Of a stretch of DNA of 64,000 bases, positions 16,301 through 23,912 are shown piece by piece; the stretch's first letter is position 1; each line of letters opens with the position of its first letter. The translations under genes were made by a program, and so were the position numbers. Below the pieces are notes generated by a model. The model saw only the letters and a program-made list of their open reading frames with translations, ran no database searches and was not told the DNA's origin. The DNA comes from Draconibacterium mangrovi_A (GTDB lineage Bacteria > Bacteroidota > Bacteroidia > Bacteroidales > Prolixibacteraceae): assembly GCF_037646455.1 (NCBI RefSeq), contig NZ_JBBIXN010000007.1, positions 140,488 to 204,487 of the forward strand, read 5' to 3'.

Positions 16301-17839
16301 ACGTTCGAAGAAGGTACCTATGAAGATACCACTGTATTTGATCAGGTGGGAGATGCTGATGGAACCCTGATTGGTGGTACTATTTCAGGTGGTGCATATA
16401 TTGCTTCAGAGGCTGGTGATCATATTACTTTCCCTGCGGCTGATATGGCTGTTAACATGTATCCGGCAATCACGGTGGAAATTCAAACGATGGATGATCC
16501 GACAACTACCAATGGTTCGAATACCATGTTAACCTATTTCGGTAATACCAATGCTTCCAATAATTATGGTTATAATTATTTCTTCACTTCTTTAGGCAAC
16601 GGTGGTAATACCAGAGCAAGTATAAGTTGTGGGGACGATTCAACTCCTTGGTCTGTTGAATCTGGTGTTACAACTCCAAGTGTAATGGACGATGGTAATC
16701 CGCATCATTTGGTTGGAATAGTAACCGAAGATGAAGTTAAGTTGTATGTTGACGGTGTTCTGGCTGGTACTACTGCATTGGCTGAAAACAATTCACTTAG
16801 TCTGGTTGATATTACCTACGCCTATTTGTGTAAAGGAGGCTATACAGCTGATCCGACTTATCTTGGCGAGGTTCATGAATACAACATTTACTCCGGAGCA
16901 ATGGATGGAGCTACCGTAGCTAAACATGCTAAACAATACTTAGGAGGTTTGACCTTAATGCATTCCTACACATTTGATGATGGAACAGCAGATGATGTTG
17001 TTGGCGATGCAGACGGAACCCTTATGGGAGCCGGAACAATCGCAGACGGGGCGTATACTGCCGCTGCTAATGGAGATTACATTGAACTTCCCGCTGCCGA
17101 TATCGCAATCAATAATTACTACGCAATTACCCTGGAAAGCTACATCTATAGCGATGTTGATAATACAGGTGCGACTATGATGGCCTACTTTGGTGGAAAT
17201 GAGAACGATGTTGGTGGAAATGGATATTTCTTAACACCTGATCGCTGGACGGAAAGCCGAACTGCTATTTCGTGTGGTAATGTTACCGAACCATGGTTAA
17301 ATGAACAAGGTGTTACCGGTTCTCCGGTTGCAGTTGGCGAGAAACATTATGTTGTAAGTGTACTAACTGATTCTACAATTGCATTGTATATTGATGGTGC
17401 ATTGGTTGACCAAGCTGAAGTATCAGATCCTAACTCTATTGCAGCACTAAGTACTGCAAATGCATGGCTCTGTAAAGGCGGATATTCTGCCGACCCAACC
17501 TGGATGGGTACAATTGATGAATTCAACATCTGGGAAGGTGCAATGGACTCAGCAACTGTTGCTGAAAGGTATGATGACTTTTTAACAGCGATACCGGTAC
17601 AAAATACGGTTGAAGCTAACATTAAAGTTTACCCGACTTACTCAACCGGTGACTTTAAAGTGGAAACCGACGGAAGTCGTGGTATGATCAGTGTTTACAG
17701 TCTGACTGGTAAACTCGTTCTTCAGAAAGAAATCGAAAGCAGTCTTGAAACTGTTACGGTTCGCGACCGGGGAATGTACATCATGAGGGTTGAAAACAAA
17801 GAATCTTTCAGAACCTTTAAAGTCTTCAAAACAAGATAA
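13310..17839 (+). CDS. Secreted protein with four LamG domains, cadherin-like and ricin-like modules, T9SS domain
   Basis: A 1509-aa secreted protein with a signal peptide (ends SSSMSFGQ). I count four LamG/concanavalin-like domains, each starting with a variant of LxHxYTFEEGTYEDTxxxDQVG and containing a MLTYFG or MAYFG strand and an HHxV...LYxDG strand. They begin near residues 30, 681, 993 and 1215. Between them lie cadherin-like beta-sandwich domains (TLSSIDLSAGKLIGDF; LSALTMTGASFKPAFDP; TLSSLTVDVGEIIPGF). A ricin-like segment (about 445-595; VYLVHETNGFVATES, YYIMNKDGHYMAL) is also present. The last about 75 residues are a T9SS sorting domain beginning IKVYPTYS. I recognise no catalytic domain. 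It is probably a cell-surface glycan-binding or adhesive protein helping the neighbouring enzymes (inference). A strong terminator follows at 17878-17911. Confidence 0.8.
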   Translation: MKKNLRLLLMTIFMVGGMLSSSMSFGQATLKHQYTFEEGTYEGTIVYDQVGNADGELIGDAVSIDSGKVTVTGATGQFDGYVSLDAAEIALYTYDAISIEMYLETFPSANSGYTMLTYFGNNNAGDRSFWFQPTINGNASRVAVKNTSPVAQLDGTEVDDGDPHHVVAILTPDDVKYYLDGVNVAQVSTNGTNHIPDLDTVIANIFKGCDGWTDPNYNGSVLEFNIYDGELDAFTIGQRAGVYLGLDLYNASLDTITVSPGTLNPAFTSDNDLYEVEVPYGITSVTFTATPTVGGASLTMYNGLGEELTDGVLTFDKELGEVLEIVVTALDGSTEQTYLVDVFPEAGESAATLSSIDLSAGKLIGDFDMFDTAYVALVPTGSASVDVTGVPNWEGASVTGDGTIALTDGMGSTTITVTSEDGSATMSYTLEIFESNFEPGTDVYLVHETNGFVATESGDTTFNQIILAEAVHDSTPQIWQFVESGVADQYYIMNKDGHYMALSNSGAVYDMEVYPELPGDPDSARFMVNEFEPDRFKIISVARQTASATANMVGPNNGQLGSALFSDKAPGGVWDAAGFTVWNIKSPEDVVSAYETHLSALTMTGASFKPAFDPAYTSYIASIPAGVSSVEIAATAMDAAATVTGTGTIDVSDGAGVITITVAASDPQYTREYKIHYMYPGIRHQFTFEDGTYDANMVYDQVGSVNGTIGGDSITIADGKATVSGATSNSMGWISMDGEALALHTFSEITIEVMLEAQNMANSSYTMLTYFGTSTPGNGCLWIQPSRAGNETRVETNNGNNTINAVLSGYEIDDGLKHHVAVVLDKESLKYYLDGEIIAESSTNGMDYISTIGTDVANIFRGVDGWNDPNYNSSLYEYNLWEGGLDEATIMDRAIEFLGDASRDATLSSLTVDVGEIIPGFNPEVTSYEVLVPAGTETVTVTAVPNDENATTVGDTIVDVSSGKGSTDVVVTSEFGTQMTYSITFSTPAEYTLMHSYTFEEGTYEDTTVFDQVGDADGTLIGGTISGGAYIASEAGDHITFPAADMAVNMYPAITVEIQTMDDPTTTNGSNTMLTYFGNTNASNNYGYNYFFTSLGNGGNTRASISCGDDSTPWSVESGVTTPSVMDDGNPHHLVGIVTEDEVKLYVDGVLAGTTALAENNSLSLVDITYAYLCKGGYTADPTYLGEVHEYNIYSGAMDGATVAKHAKQYLGGLTLMHSYTFDDGTADDVVGDADGTLMGAGTIADGAYTAAANGDYIELPAADIAINNYYAITLESYIYSDVDNTGATMMAYFGGNENDVGGNGYFLTPDRWTESRTAISCGNVTEPWLNEQGVTGSPVAVGEKHYVVSVLTDSTIALYIDGALVDQAEVSDPNSIAALSTANAWLCKGGYSADPTWMGTIDEFNIWEGAMDSATVAERYDDFLTAIPVQNTVEANIKVYPTYSTGDFKVETDGSRGMISVYSLTGKLVLQKEIESSLETVTVRDRGMYIMRVENKESFRTFKVFKTR
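17621..17836 (+). repeat. T9SS sorting-domain coding segment shared with 21408-21623 (copy 1)
   Basis: This 72-codon segment encodes a C-terminal sorting domain with 60 of 72 residues identical to the one at 21408-21623. The DNA differs at many synonymous positions, so the duplication is not very recent and the protein sequence has been conserved. Confidence 0.7.
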
Positions 17840-17877
17840 GATTTGATGATTTAATCATAGGTAGTTAACAAGTTAAA

Positions 17878-17911
17878 GGGCTGTCGAAAATGAATTCGAC
17901 AGCCCTTTTTT
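17878..17911 (+). terminator. Intrinsic terminator after the four-LamG gene
   Basis: GGGCTGTCGAA and TTCGACAGCCC form an 11-bp perfect stem with a short loop, followed by TTTTTT. It lies 39 bases after the stop codon and separates this gene from the next, so each is probably transcribed on its own. Confidence 0.85.
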
Positions 17912-18003
17912 GTTGATATTCTCTTCACACCTGTAAGCCGGCATACTTTGAGGCAAACTTTTGTTTTGTCTTGATTTATGATTATTGAAATACATCACTT
18001 ATT

Positions 18004-18017
18004 CTGACGAATTTGTA
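18004..18017 (+). promoter_or_regulatory. Copy of the shared upstream motif (CTGACGAATTTGTA)
   Basis: It lies 157 bases before the start of the LamG/zincin gene. A candidate -7 box TAACTTTG (18064-18071) with a TTTG at 18038-18041, 22 bases upstream of it, follows the motif. That order (motif, -33, -7) is what an activator site would show. The rest of the 17840-18173 gap holds only the terminator. Confidence 0.5.
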
Positions 18018-18173
18018 TTCTGTAAAAGTTAAAAATGTTTGCCTGTTATTCTATCTCAAAAAATAACTTTGCAGCAGATATAAAGTCCTAATCTGAAAAT
18101 AATATTCCGATAAAAAATGGCGAATTATGCAGCATCACTCCGGAAGAAAACTGATTGGACCAAATTCTAAAAA

Positions 18174-21100
18174 ATGAAAAATTCAAACCTTACTAAAACG
18201 GCGGCTTTATTGATGTTCCTTTTCATTTGTGGAACAGTAAGAAGTCAAACGGATCCCGGCACTGAGAACCTGATGCATCAGTGGACATTTGATGATGGAA
18301 CTGCTGTTGATGTAATCGGATCGGCAGACGGAACTTTGCAGGGTGGAGCCACAGTCAGTAATAAAGCTTTAAATACTTCTACAGGCGGATACCTGTCATT
18401 TTCGGGCAGTGAAATTGGGATTAACACTTATTCTGAACTGACAACCGAAGTTTGGTTTAAATCATCAGCCGGACAGAATACTGGTCACCCCATGTTAAGC
18501 TATTTTGGCGATGCAGATGTTGATGGCTGGAAAGGGACAAACTACATTTTCACCTCTCCTTCGAACGGAGGGAACTGCCGTCTGGCCATTTCAACGGGTA
18601 ATACTTCAGAACCATGGTCAGCCGAGGACGGTGTTAATAATCCTTCCGGCACCATTGATGACGGGCAGTTACATCAATTGATAAGCATAATTGATGCTAC
18701 TACGGTAAGCTTGTATGTCGACGGCGAAAAAGTGGGGTCAGCACCATTAACCGGATCGAACAAACTTTCGGCAGTAAGTACCGCTAATGCTTTCTTATGT
18801 AAAAGCGGATATAGCGGCGATGAACTTTGGAAAGGCTACACTCAAAAATATTCCATTTACAACAAAGCCCTTTCAGACGATGAGGTTCTGTTTTTATATC
18901 AAACCGGGGCCGAATCTTCGGCAATAATCACTGCATCTGTATCATCTCTGGCATTTGATAGTAACCACAAAGAAGAAACAATTACGATTAACGCATTAAA
19001 TCTTAATACTGTAATTACAATCTCGACACCTATCGGAATTACAGTAAATCCGACAACACTGGCTGCAGATGCCAGCAATTCAGAAGTAAAAATTACCTAC
19101 GACGGAACAACACCTGTTGATGGGAATATCACATTTACAAGCGGAGAAGGCTTCCTGGAATTACCCGTAAGATCCTATTCAAACGACTGTTTTACTCCAC
19201 TTTACACCGATTTAACAAATCTGGTCCCTGATCCGTATGTCAGCATGCTATCAGCTTTTACCGGATGGGGAAACAGAAGCATCAACAGCGATCCGGACTA
19301 CATATATTGCGGAGCTACAAGCGGCAAAGTTACCGGATCAAACGGGGGATCGCTCGATGTACCTTTAACCGGAAAACTCAAACCGAATACAGTTTATCGA
19401 ATAAAAGCCCAGGTTTATACCATCGGTGGAGCATTCCAGATCGGAATGTTTGGATGGTCGGCCGGACAGGGCGATTTTGTAAAAACGTTCAATACCTCCG
19501 GCTCATGGCAGGTTATAGATTTTACAATTACTACCGGATCCACGCTTGGATCTAATCAGGGAATTTTCTTCAATAATTACGGATTATCCGGAACTACCGG
19601 TTATATCGATAATTGGGAAATGTATGCCCTACCCTCCATTTATTTGTCTCAGTCTACACTGGAATTCAAAAGCCCGGGATCAAAAAACATTACAGTTAGC
19701 GGAGTGAGTTTGGAAGAAGACATTTCAATCAGCAGTCCTGAGGGATTCTCGGTTTCCCAATCGACGTTACCCGCCGATGCGAATAAAGTTGCTTTAACGA
19801 TTGAATTCACCGGTACAAATTCTGCTTTAGGATATATTTATTTTGAAAGCGGTGACGTTAAAGACAGTTTACTGGTGACTGGCTCTTCTGATCCTGCCAT
19901 TGAAGCATCGGTAGATTATGTCTCAGTGGACGAGATCAGTACAAGCGCTGAATTTAAGGTTAATGGGTACAACCTTAGTACCACAATCACCTTATCAGCA
20001 CCCGAAGGCATTTCGCTTTCGGCAGCCTCACTACCAGCTAACACAACGGGAGAAACGGTAACGGTAACTTTTAACGGCAATGCCTCGTCATCCGGTTTTA
20101 TTTATTTGACCAGTGGCTCTGCTACAGACAGCATACAGGTGTTTGCCGAACGAAACGACGAATGTTTCACTCCCTTATTTCCGGAAAGGGAAAACCTTAT
20201 TGTTGATCCGACCTGCAACTCGTATTTGAGCGATGGCTGGGGAAGCAAGAGCATTAATTCCGATCCTGATTTTGTGTATTGCGGAAGCAGAAGTGGGAAA
20301 ATAAGTGGCTCGGGATCGTTAGACCGACAACTGACCGGTAAACTTAAGCGCAATTCTTCCTATCGTATGAAGGCAAAAATCTACAAGGTCAGTACAACCG
20401 GTGAAAATATGGGTAAAGTTACCTTTACCATGGCTTTCGACAGTGCAGCATTTCCAGATCAATACAGGATGATAAAAACGGCTATGGACAGCGCCTGCTA
20501 CTATTTCAGCAAATACACGCCATTTATCGAAAACATACGGGTTGTATACAATGCCGGTATTCCGACAGCTCAAGCCGGGTATCATGGCGAGATCGGTTTT
20601 GGAGCCAATCCACGTTACATGTGGGTAGGAACTGCCATCCATGAAATGGCTCATTATTTTGGTTCAGGGACAACCTCAGAATGGCAAAGTACAATGGTTA
20701 ACGGACGATGGACCGGAAGTAATGGAAACAACATGATAAAGTCTATTACCGGAGGATCTTCACAATACGTTTCAGGAGATAATAACCCCTCGCCTGTTCA
20801 CTACTGGCCTTATGGGATCAATCAAAGAGAAGAAATTACAGGACTGGGCTCTTCTGCTGTGCAAACTAAAGCCTTAGCTGATGCGGTAAAATTAATGAAA
20901 GCCATGTTGGTTGATGATTGCGAATTGCCCACCAATAATCCGGGTGTAGGATTGGGGGTGTACGGATGGGATGCAACCAAAGAAGATATTTACCACGAAG
21001 TCAATGAAAAAGAATCATGGCAGGATGTGGACTTTACATTCAGAACAGGTAATACCTTGAAATCGTCGCAAGGCGTATTTTTTAATTCAGGAACCGGTTA

Positions 21101-21626
21101 TATCGATAACTGGGAATTGTATGAACTGTCATCCGATGCTACTTTATCCGATCTTCAGGTAAATGATAGCACAGTTATGGGATTTGAACCGAATAATTTT
21201 GAATACGATGTGGAACTGGATAGCGCTGCCATGCCCGAATTAGTTGCAGTTGGAAGCAACGAGTATGCAAGTGTTGAAGTAACTGATCCAGGCGCGTTAC
21301 CCGGAACAGCTACCATAAAAGTAATGGCCGAGGATGGTGTAACAATAAATACCTACACCGTAAATTATACTTTGGCTACCGCTATCGAAGATTTAAATTC
21401 AGGCTCAATCAAAGTATATCCAACGTATTCATCCGGCGACTTTAAGGTGGAAACAGACGGAGGTCGTGGTATGATCACTGTTTACAACCTGACAGGAAAG
21501 CTGGTTCTTAAGAAAGAAATTGAGAGCAGCCTTGAAACTGTAACGATTCGCGACAGAGGAATTTACATTATGAAAGTTGAAAATAAAAAATCATTCCGAA
21601 CCTTTAAGGTTATTAAATCAAAATAA
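18174..21626 (+). CDS. Secreted LamG protein with a zincin (HEMAH) metalloprotease-like domain nested in a repeated module
   Basis: A 1150-aa secreted protein with a signal peptide (residues 1-24). A LamG domain (about 34-245) is followed by beta-sandwich segments. A module of about 150 residues (339-487) starts CFTPLYTDLTNL and includes WGNRSINSDPDYIYCG and GYIDNWEMYALPS. A second copy starts at 664 (CFTPLFPERENL, WGSKSINSDPDFVYCG) but is interrupted after AKIYKVST (about 741). It resumes at about 924 (VGLGVYGWDATKEDI) and ends GYIDNWELYELSS. The insert (about 743-923) holds FTMAFDSAAFPDQYRMI, GYHGEIGFG and AIHEMAHYFGSGTT. H823, E824 and H827 fit a zinc HExxH motif; the third ligand is unclear. 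A cadherin-like domain and a T9SS sorting domain (1078-1150) end the protein. It may be a surface glycoprotease or a binding protein with a vestigial protease fold. Confidence 0.8.
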   Translation: MKNSNLTKTAALLMFLFICGTVRSQTDPGTENLMHQWTFDDGTAVDVIGSADGTLQGGATVSNKALNTSTGGYLSFSGSEIGINTYSELTTEVWFKSSAGQNTGHPMLSYFGDADVDGWKGTNYIFTSPSNGGNCRLAISTGNTSEPWSAEDGVNNPSGTIDDGQLHQLISIIDATTVSLYVDGEKVGSAPLTGSNKLSAVSTANAFLCKSGYSGDELWKGYTQKYSIYNKALSDDEVLFLYQTGAESSAIITASVSSLAFDSNHKEETITINALNLNTVITISTPIGITVNPTTLAADASNSEVKITYDGTTPVDGNITFTSGEGFLELPVRSYSNDCFTPLYTDLTNLVPDPYVSMLSAFTGWGNRSINSDPDYIYCGATSGKVTGSNGGSLDVPLTGKLKPNTVYRIKAQVYTIGGAFQIGMFGWSAGQGDFVKTFNTSGSWQVIDFTITTGSTLGSNQGIFFNNYGLSGTTGYIDNWEMYALPSIYLSQSTLEFKSPGSKNITVSGVSLEEDISISSPEGFSVSQSTLPADANKVALTIEFTGTNSALGYIYFESGDVKDSLLVTGSSDPAIEASVDYVSVDEISTSAEFKVNGYNLSTTITLSAPEGISLSAASLPANTTGETVTVTFNGNASSSGFIYLTSGSATDSIQVFAERNDECFTPLFPERENLIVDPTCNSYLSDGWGSKSINSDPDFVYCGSRSGKISGSGSLDRQLTGKLKRNSSYRMKAKIYKVSTTGENMGKVTFTMAFDSAAFPDQYRMIKTAMDSACYYFSKYTPFIENIRVVYNAGIPTAQAGYHGEIGFGANPRYMWVGTAIHEMAHYFGSGTTSEWQSTMVNGRWTGSNGNNMIKSITGGSSQYVSGDNNPSPVHYWPYGINQREEITGLGSSAVQTKALADAVKLMKAMLVDDCELPTNNPGVGLGVYGWDATKEDIYHEVNEKESWQDVDFTFRTGNTLKSSQGVFFNSGTGYIDNWELYELSSDATLSDLQVNDSTVMGFEPNNFEYDVELDSAAMPELVAVGSNEYASVEVTDPGALPGTATIKVMAEDGVTINTYTVNYTLATAIEDLNSGSIKVYPTYSSGDFKVETDGGRGMITVYNLTGKLVLKKEIESSLETVTIRDRGIYIMKVENKKSFRTFKVIKSK
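21408..21623 (+). repeat. T9SS sorting-domain coding segment shared with 17621-17836 (copy 2)
   Basis: Partner of the repeat at 17621-17836. It encodes the last 72 residues of the LamG/zincin protein, beginning IKVYPTYSSGDFKVETDGG. Confidence 0.7.
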
Positions 21627-21746
21627 GATATGATCATAGAATTGAAGGAAGATAATAGGATGACCGAAAATTCTATATTTGTGTTATGGGTCATTGAATT
21701 GCTTCAAAAGCGAGATCAACCTTAATTTATTGCAAACTGAAAAACT

Positions 21747-23756
21747 ATGAATTGGATATTAAAAAGATATATTAAAACTGTCGTTTTATCCGCCTTTCTA
21801 ATCTTTTCTACATTAATTGTTTCGGGACAGAGTTGGCCCGCAGGCATTCACGATCCGTCGAGCATTGTAAAGTGCGACGATACCTACTGGATTTTTGGAA
21901 CAGGTGACGGGATTTACAGCATTTATTCAAAAGACCTGATTACATGGAGATCCGGCCCCACTCCTTTTACAAAAACGGTTTATCCGAGTTGGATCAATGA
22001 TGTTGTTGGTGGTTTCCAGGGAGGTTTCTGGGCTCCCGATATTATTTACATGAACAACCAGTACTACCTGTACTATTCATGTTCCGAATGGGGAACAATG
22101 ACCTCAACAATTGGCTGTGTTACGAATAAAACCCTGAATCCTGACGATCCGGATTACGAGTGGGTTGATGTCGGATTTCTCGGAATCTGGTCGTACCAGC
22201 CTGGACTGGCACTAAACGCGATCGATCCTTCGCTTATGCGTGGGCCTGATGGCAAAATATGGATGGTTTACGGTTCTTTTAATGCAGAAGGAATAGTGGT
22301 GACCGAAATTGATTCTGTTTCCGGAAAACCAAAAACATACGATGGTAACCTGCCCGGTAAAAGTATCGCCAATTCGTGGACAGGTCCGCAGAGTTCAAAT
22401 TATGGAGAAGGCGAAGGAGCCTCGATGATCTACCGCGACGGTTACTACTATCTTTTTTACAATAAAGGCGGATGTTGTGCCGGTATTGCCAGCACCTATT
22501 ACATGGTTATGGGACGATCGAAGAGCCCCAGAGGACCGTTCGTTGACAAAGAAGGAAAAGCCTTGCGCTTAACCGCTCAGCCCAGTGGCGGAACTGTGGT
22601 TTTCAGACACGATAATTCGCGCGGACAGGACGACAGATATTACGGTCCGGGACATTTTGGAATGTACAGCGAAAATGGTGTCGACTACGTAACATTTCAT
22701 TATTACGATCCGAACGGGTTTTACCCCAACCCGGATGTAAACAACCAGGGAGGGCCGACTCTTGGATTGGCTAAACTGGTTTGGGGAGAAGATGGCTGGC
22801 CTTCAATTTCGCTCGATTTTGTGGACGAAGGTGCTTATCACGTCGAAAATGTATACAGCAATAAACTTGTCGATGTTTATTCTCATTCCTTAAACGAAGG
22901 AACTTTACTTTATCAGTATACTCCTGATAGTTTATTAAATACCCAGAAATGGGTTTTTAATCCTCTCGGCGGTGGTGAATATACCATCCAAAACTATGCC
23001 GATCCGGAAATGTATGTCGAAGCAGACGGATCGAATCTGGTGGTCACTTCAAATTATGATGGTTCGATTAATCAACGTTTTCGCACTCTGACAACTGTGA
23101 ATGAGCAAACCATCATTTACCCGTCAACTGAAGATGTTGTTTGGGGACTTCCTCAACTTACAAATAGCAATAATAAACTTTATCTGAGAAGAGCGGGTAC
23201 GCAAAGCTATTTGCGGTGGAACATGATTCCTTTTGAGGAAACTTTATCGGTTTCTGAAAAAAGAATTACGATTGAACATTCGGCCGGGATCGATACCAGT
23301 ATTTTTGTGGAAAGTAATGGTTTGTGGAGTACCAGGGTATTTTACGATACATGGATGAGTGTGGATGCTTCGGGTATAGAAAACGACACCTTAAAACTCA
23401 TTTACGATGAAAACCCGGATGCCGCTGACCGGCGAAACCGGATTTACCTGGTATCGAACGGTGGAATATCTGAAACGATTGTGGTCACCCAAAAAGGAAG
23501 TCCCAGTTCTGTTAATAACCTGAATGATAAGGGAAACGTTCTCATTTATCCCAACCCGGCTTCCAGTGAACTTACCATTGAATGTGAAGACAATGCCCTG
23601 ATTTCCGTATTTACACAAACCGGGCAAAAAATTAGTAACTTCGAAATGACCAGAGGTGTTAACAAGATAGATATTAGTAGCTATAAAGGAGGGGTTTACT
23701 TTTTTAGAATTCAAACGGCTCAGAAATCCTTTGTTAAGAAGATCATAAAAAATTAG
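21747..23756 (+). CDS. GH43 arabinan endo-1,5-alpha-L-arabinosidase-like enzyme with ricin-like, BACON-like and T9SS domains
   Basis: A 669-aa secreted enzyme with a signal peptide (ends LIVSGQ). Residues about 30-370 form a GH43 five-bladed propeller. The usual triad is visible: D36 in GIHDPSSI (base), D160 in NAIDPSLM (pKa modulator) and E223 in GEGEGASMIYR (acid). The strand FWAPDIIYMNNQYYLYYS is typical of arabinanases of this family. Residues about 375-460 resemble a ricin-type module (NKLVDVYSHSLNEGTLLYQY). Residues about 495-590 look like a BACON-type beta domain (WMSVDASG, TIVVTQKG). The T9SS sorting domain is VLIYPNPASSE onward. It would trim arabinan side chains of pectin. It has its own 120-base upstream region after the LamG/zincin gene. 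Confidence 0.88.
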   Translation: MNWILKRYIKTVVLSAFLIFSTLIVSGQSWPAGIHDPSSIVKCDDTYWIFGTGDGIYSIYSKDLITWRSGPTPFTKTVYPSWINDVVGGFQGGFWAPDIIYMNNQYYLYYSCSEWGTMTSTIGCVTNKTLNPDDPDYEWVDVGFLGIWSYQPGLALNAIDPSLMRGPDGKIWMVYGSFNAEGIVVTEIDSVSGKPKTYDGNLPGKSIANSWTGPQSSNYGEGEGASMIYRDGYYYLFYNKGGCCAGIASTYYMVMGRSKSPRGPFVDKEGKALRLTAQPSGGTVVFRHDNSRGQDDRYYGPGHFGMYSENGVDYVTFHYYDPNGFYPNPDVNNQGGPTLGLAKLVWGEDGWPSISLDFVDEGAYHVENVYSNKLVDVYSHSLNEGTLLYQYTPDSLLNTQKWVFNPLGGGEYTIQNYADPEMYVEADGSNLVVTSNYDGSINQRFRTLTTVNEQTIIYPSTEDVVWGLPQLTNSNNKLYLRRAGTQSYLRWNMIPFEETLSVSEKRITIEHSAGIDTSIFVESNGLWSTRVFYDTWMSVDASGIENDTLKLIYDENPDAADRRNRIYLVSNGGISETIVVTQKGSPSSVNNLNDKGNVLIYPNPASSELTIECEDNALISVFTQTGQKISNFEMTRGVNKIDISSYKGGVYFFRIQTAQKSFVKKIIKN

Positions 23757-23769
23757 AAGCAATTTCTGA

Positions 23770-23783
23770 TCGACGAATTTTAA
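23770..23783 (+). promoter_or_regulatory. Partial copy of the shared upstream motif (TCGACGAATTTTAA)
   Basis: This matches GACGAATTT of the shared motif and lies about 130 bases before the MG2-type gene, the same range as the stronger sites. The right half (TAA instead of GTA) is degenerate. Confidence 0.3.
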
Positions 23784-23912
23784 AAACAGCTCATCATCGA
23801 AATTAAGAAGGTGTAACTTAATACCGCTCCCCCACTACTACTAATAAAAAAGACAAACTAAACGGTAGTTTTATGTCACTTCCGGTTATAGAATGTACTT
23901 AAATTCTGAATA

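Noticed and set aside
13310..17839. Repeated sequences that might be a CRISPR-like or tandem DNA repeat
   Set aside because: The repeats are diverged LamG protein domains about 200 residues long, with no short identical units or spacers.
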